Shown here: in pieces, positions 5,609 to 6,261 of the stretch
Numbering within the stretch: position 1 is the first letter of the stretch
Layout: every line of letters begins with the position of its first letter
NCBI GenBank assembly: GCA_945787595.1
Contig: CALZJV010000244.1
Span: forward strand, 8,867 to 15,127
Reading direction: 5' to 3'
DNA: 6,261 nt
Source: an uncultured Desulfobacterales bacterium
GTDB lineage: Bacteria; Desulfobacterota; Desulfobacteria; Desulfobacterales; JAFDCJ01
Translations under genes and position numbers: made by a program
The notes under the pieces: generated by a model
Told to the model about the DNA's origin: nothing
Databases searched by the model: none
Seen by the model: the letters and a program-made list of their open reading frames with translations, nothing else

Positions 5609-5829
5609 GCAAGCACGCTGATAATTTGTATAGGTTTCAGGTGTCGGCCCGCCCTGGTGCGATATGACGGATTCCCACTGTTCGCTGCAAGAGATCCCAA
5701 TATTGTCCTATCTTCCAGATTCATACATGGTTAGGTCTGGGCCAGGGGTGTCAGGGAGGCCAGTCGCAAAATCCCCCGATAAGGGCCTAAATCGACAATC
5801 GCTCAACTTAGTACTATTTTTCTCAACGA

Positions 5830-6261
5830 CTATTTTACAAACATAGCATCTCCCGTCTTATATTTTTTCGGATAGACCACAACTGCTTCAGTGGAATCCT
5901 GACCACTTTTTTGATATTGTACCATTGTAATCGCAGGGTCGGGGAACTGATGCCACCATTTAGCATCCATATTGTTCTTTTGCGGCGGATTGCTCTGGTT
6001 GTAAGGGAAGGTGATGGTGCCAAGAACGCCCTCATACTTGATTTTTTCAAGGGCGGTTATGATGGCTTGACCTTCGGTGCTGCCGGCTTCTTTGATCGCC
6101 TGAGCAATGATTCGGATCGAGTCATAGGCCTCAAAAGCATAAGACTCGGGCACTTTTTTCCCGGTCTTTTTCTTGTAACTTTCCACAAACGACTTGGCCA
6201 CGTCGGTATATAGCTGGGGCGGAAGGCCGACGCGCATCATGAACCCGTAATTTCCATCCGG
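5830..6261 (-). CDS. livK: LivK-type substrate-binding protein, C-terminal 143 residues (cut by right edge)
   Basis: The reverse strand is open from the right edge to a TAG at 5832-5830. The internal ATG codons near 6240 are not starts, because the frame continues upstream as PDGNYGFMMRVGLP. The segment resembles the C-terminal lobe of Peripla_BP_6 / Leu-Ile-Val binding proteins: FVESYKKKTGKKVPESYAFE, then AYDSIRIIAQAIKEAG, an ITALEKIKYEGVLGTITF stretch typical of the hinge-proximal helix and strand, and a closing WWHQFPDPAITMVQYQ strand before a Lys-rich end. In this family the protein is secreted to the periplasm and delivers the ligand to LivH/LivM. Ligand-contacting residues in the N-terminal lobe are outside the window, so the true substrate (Leu/Ile/Val, another amino acid or an amide) cannot be read. 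It is the upstream gene of the operon, 537 bp from livH. The symbol reflects family and context only. Confidence 0.88.
   Translation of the reverse strand, partial: PDGNYGFMMRVGLPPQLYTDVAKSFVESYKKKTGKKVPESYAFEAYDSIRIIAQAIKEAGSTEGQAIITALEKIKYEGVLGTITFPYNQSNPPQKNNMDAKWWHQFPDPAITMVQYQKSGQDSTEAVVVYPKKYKTGDAMFVK

Larger units (their letters stand above)
5293..5829. other. 537-bp livK-livH spacer rich in inverted repeats
   Basis: No convincing gene is present. From the livH side it holds a hairpin (5324-5346), a nested GC-rich stem (5348-5400), an AT-rich block with terminal inverted repeats (5416-5507), two abutting hairpins (5566-5608), and a more GC-rich core of about 200 bp (about 5594-5790) lying between GTACTAAG and CTTAGTAC (5558-5814). 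Short ORFs in the core (66 codons minus, 60 codons plus) show no recognisable domain. The binding-protein gene is often separated from the permease genes in Liv loci, but this gap is long and layered and looks like accumulated insertions or a structured leader. Confidence 0.6.

Noticed and set aside
5524..5846. Short ORFs in the livK-livH spacer (66 codons on minus at 5524-5724, 60 codons on plus at 5664-5846)
   Set aside because: No recognisable domain, no good ribosome site; the plus ORF runs into the livK stop region and the minus ORF crosses the hairpins and one proposed element end. More likely chance frames in a GC-richer stretch.

Overview
The window is dominated by most of a branched-chain amino acid (LIV/HAAT-type) ABC importer operon, read on the minus strand from right to left: livK (3' end only, cut by the right edge), livH, livM, livG, livF. 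To its left are two unrelated genes: a plus-strand single-domain response regulator convergent with livF, and a minus-strand secreted LysM protein cut by the left edge. Codon use is mixed, coding GC is moderate and the spacers are AT-rich. The pairing of a receiver-only regulator carrying a tryptophan-rich tail with a Liv operon containing unusually long permeases suggests a Gram-negative anaerobe of the Desulfobacterota (former Deltaproteobacteria). This is an impression from family resemblance, not a proven assignment.

Layout: 1-212 (-) LysM protein N-terminus with signal peptide; 213-547 divergent spacer holding a minus-strand promoter with perfect TTGACA and TATAAT boxes but only 15 bp between them; 548-1021 (+) receiver protein; 1022-1095 short convergent spacer with a palindrome at the livF stop; 1096-1803 (-) livF; 1804-2081 a long AT-rich gap with short repeats; 2082-2831 (-) livG; 2828-4051 (-) livM; 4048-5292 (-) livH; 5293-5829 a 537-bp gap full of inverted repeats; 5830-6261 (-) livK 3' end.

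How the genes work together: LivK captures the substrate (branched-chain or other amino acid, or an amide) in the periplasm, LivH and LivM form the membrane channel, and LivG and LivF are the cytoplasmic ATPases. H, M and G are joined by 4-bp ATGA stop/start overlaps, so they are probably translationally coupled. The two breaks in this compact arrangement (K/H and G/F) are both filled with repeat-rich AT-rich DNA, and this is the most unusual thing about the locus.

I did not find convincing evidence of a new biological system. The points worth a second look are the structured livK-livH spacer with one or two possible miniature mobile elements, short motifs shared between three different spacers, an extra membrane domain of about 100 residues at the N-terminus of LivH, a cysteine-containing insert in LivM, and a repeat-encoded acidic tail on LivG.
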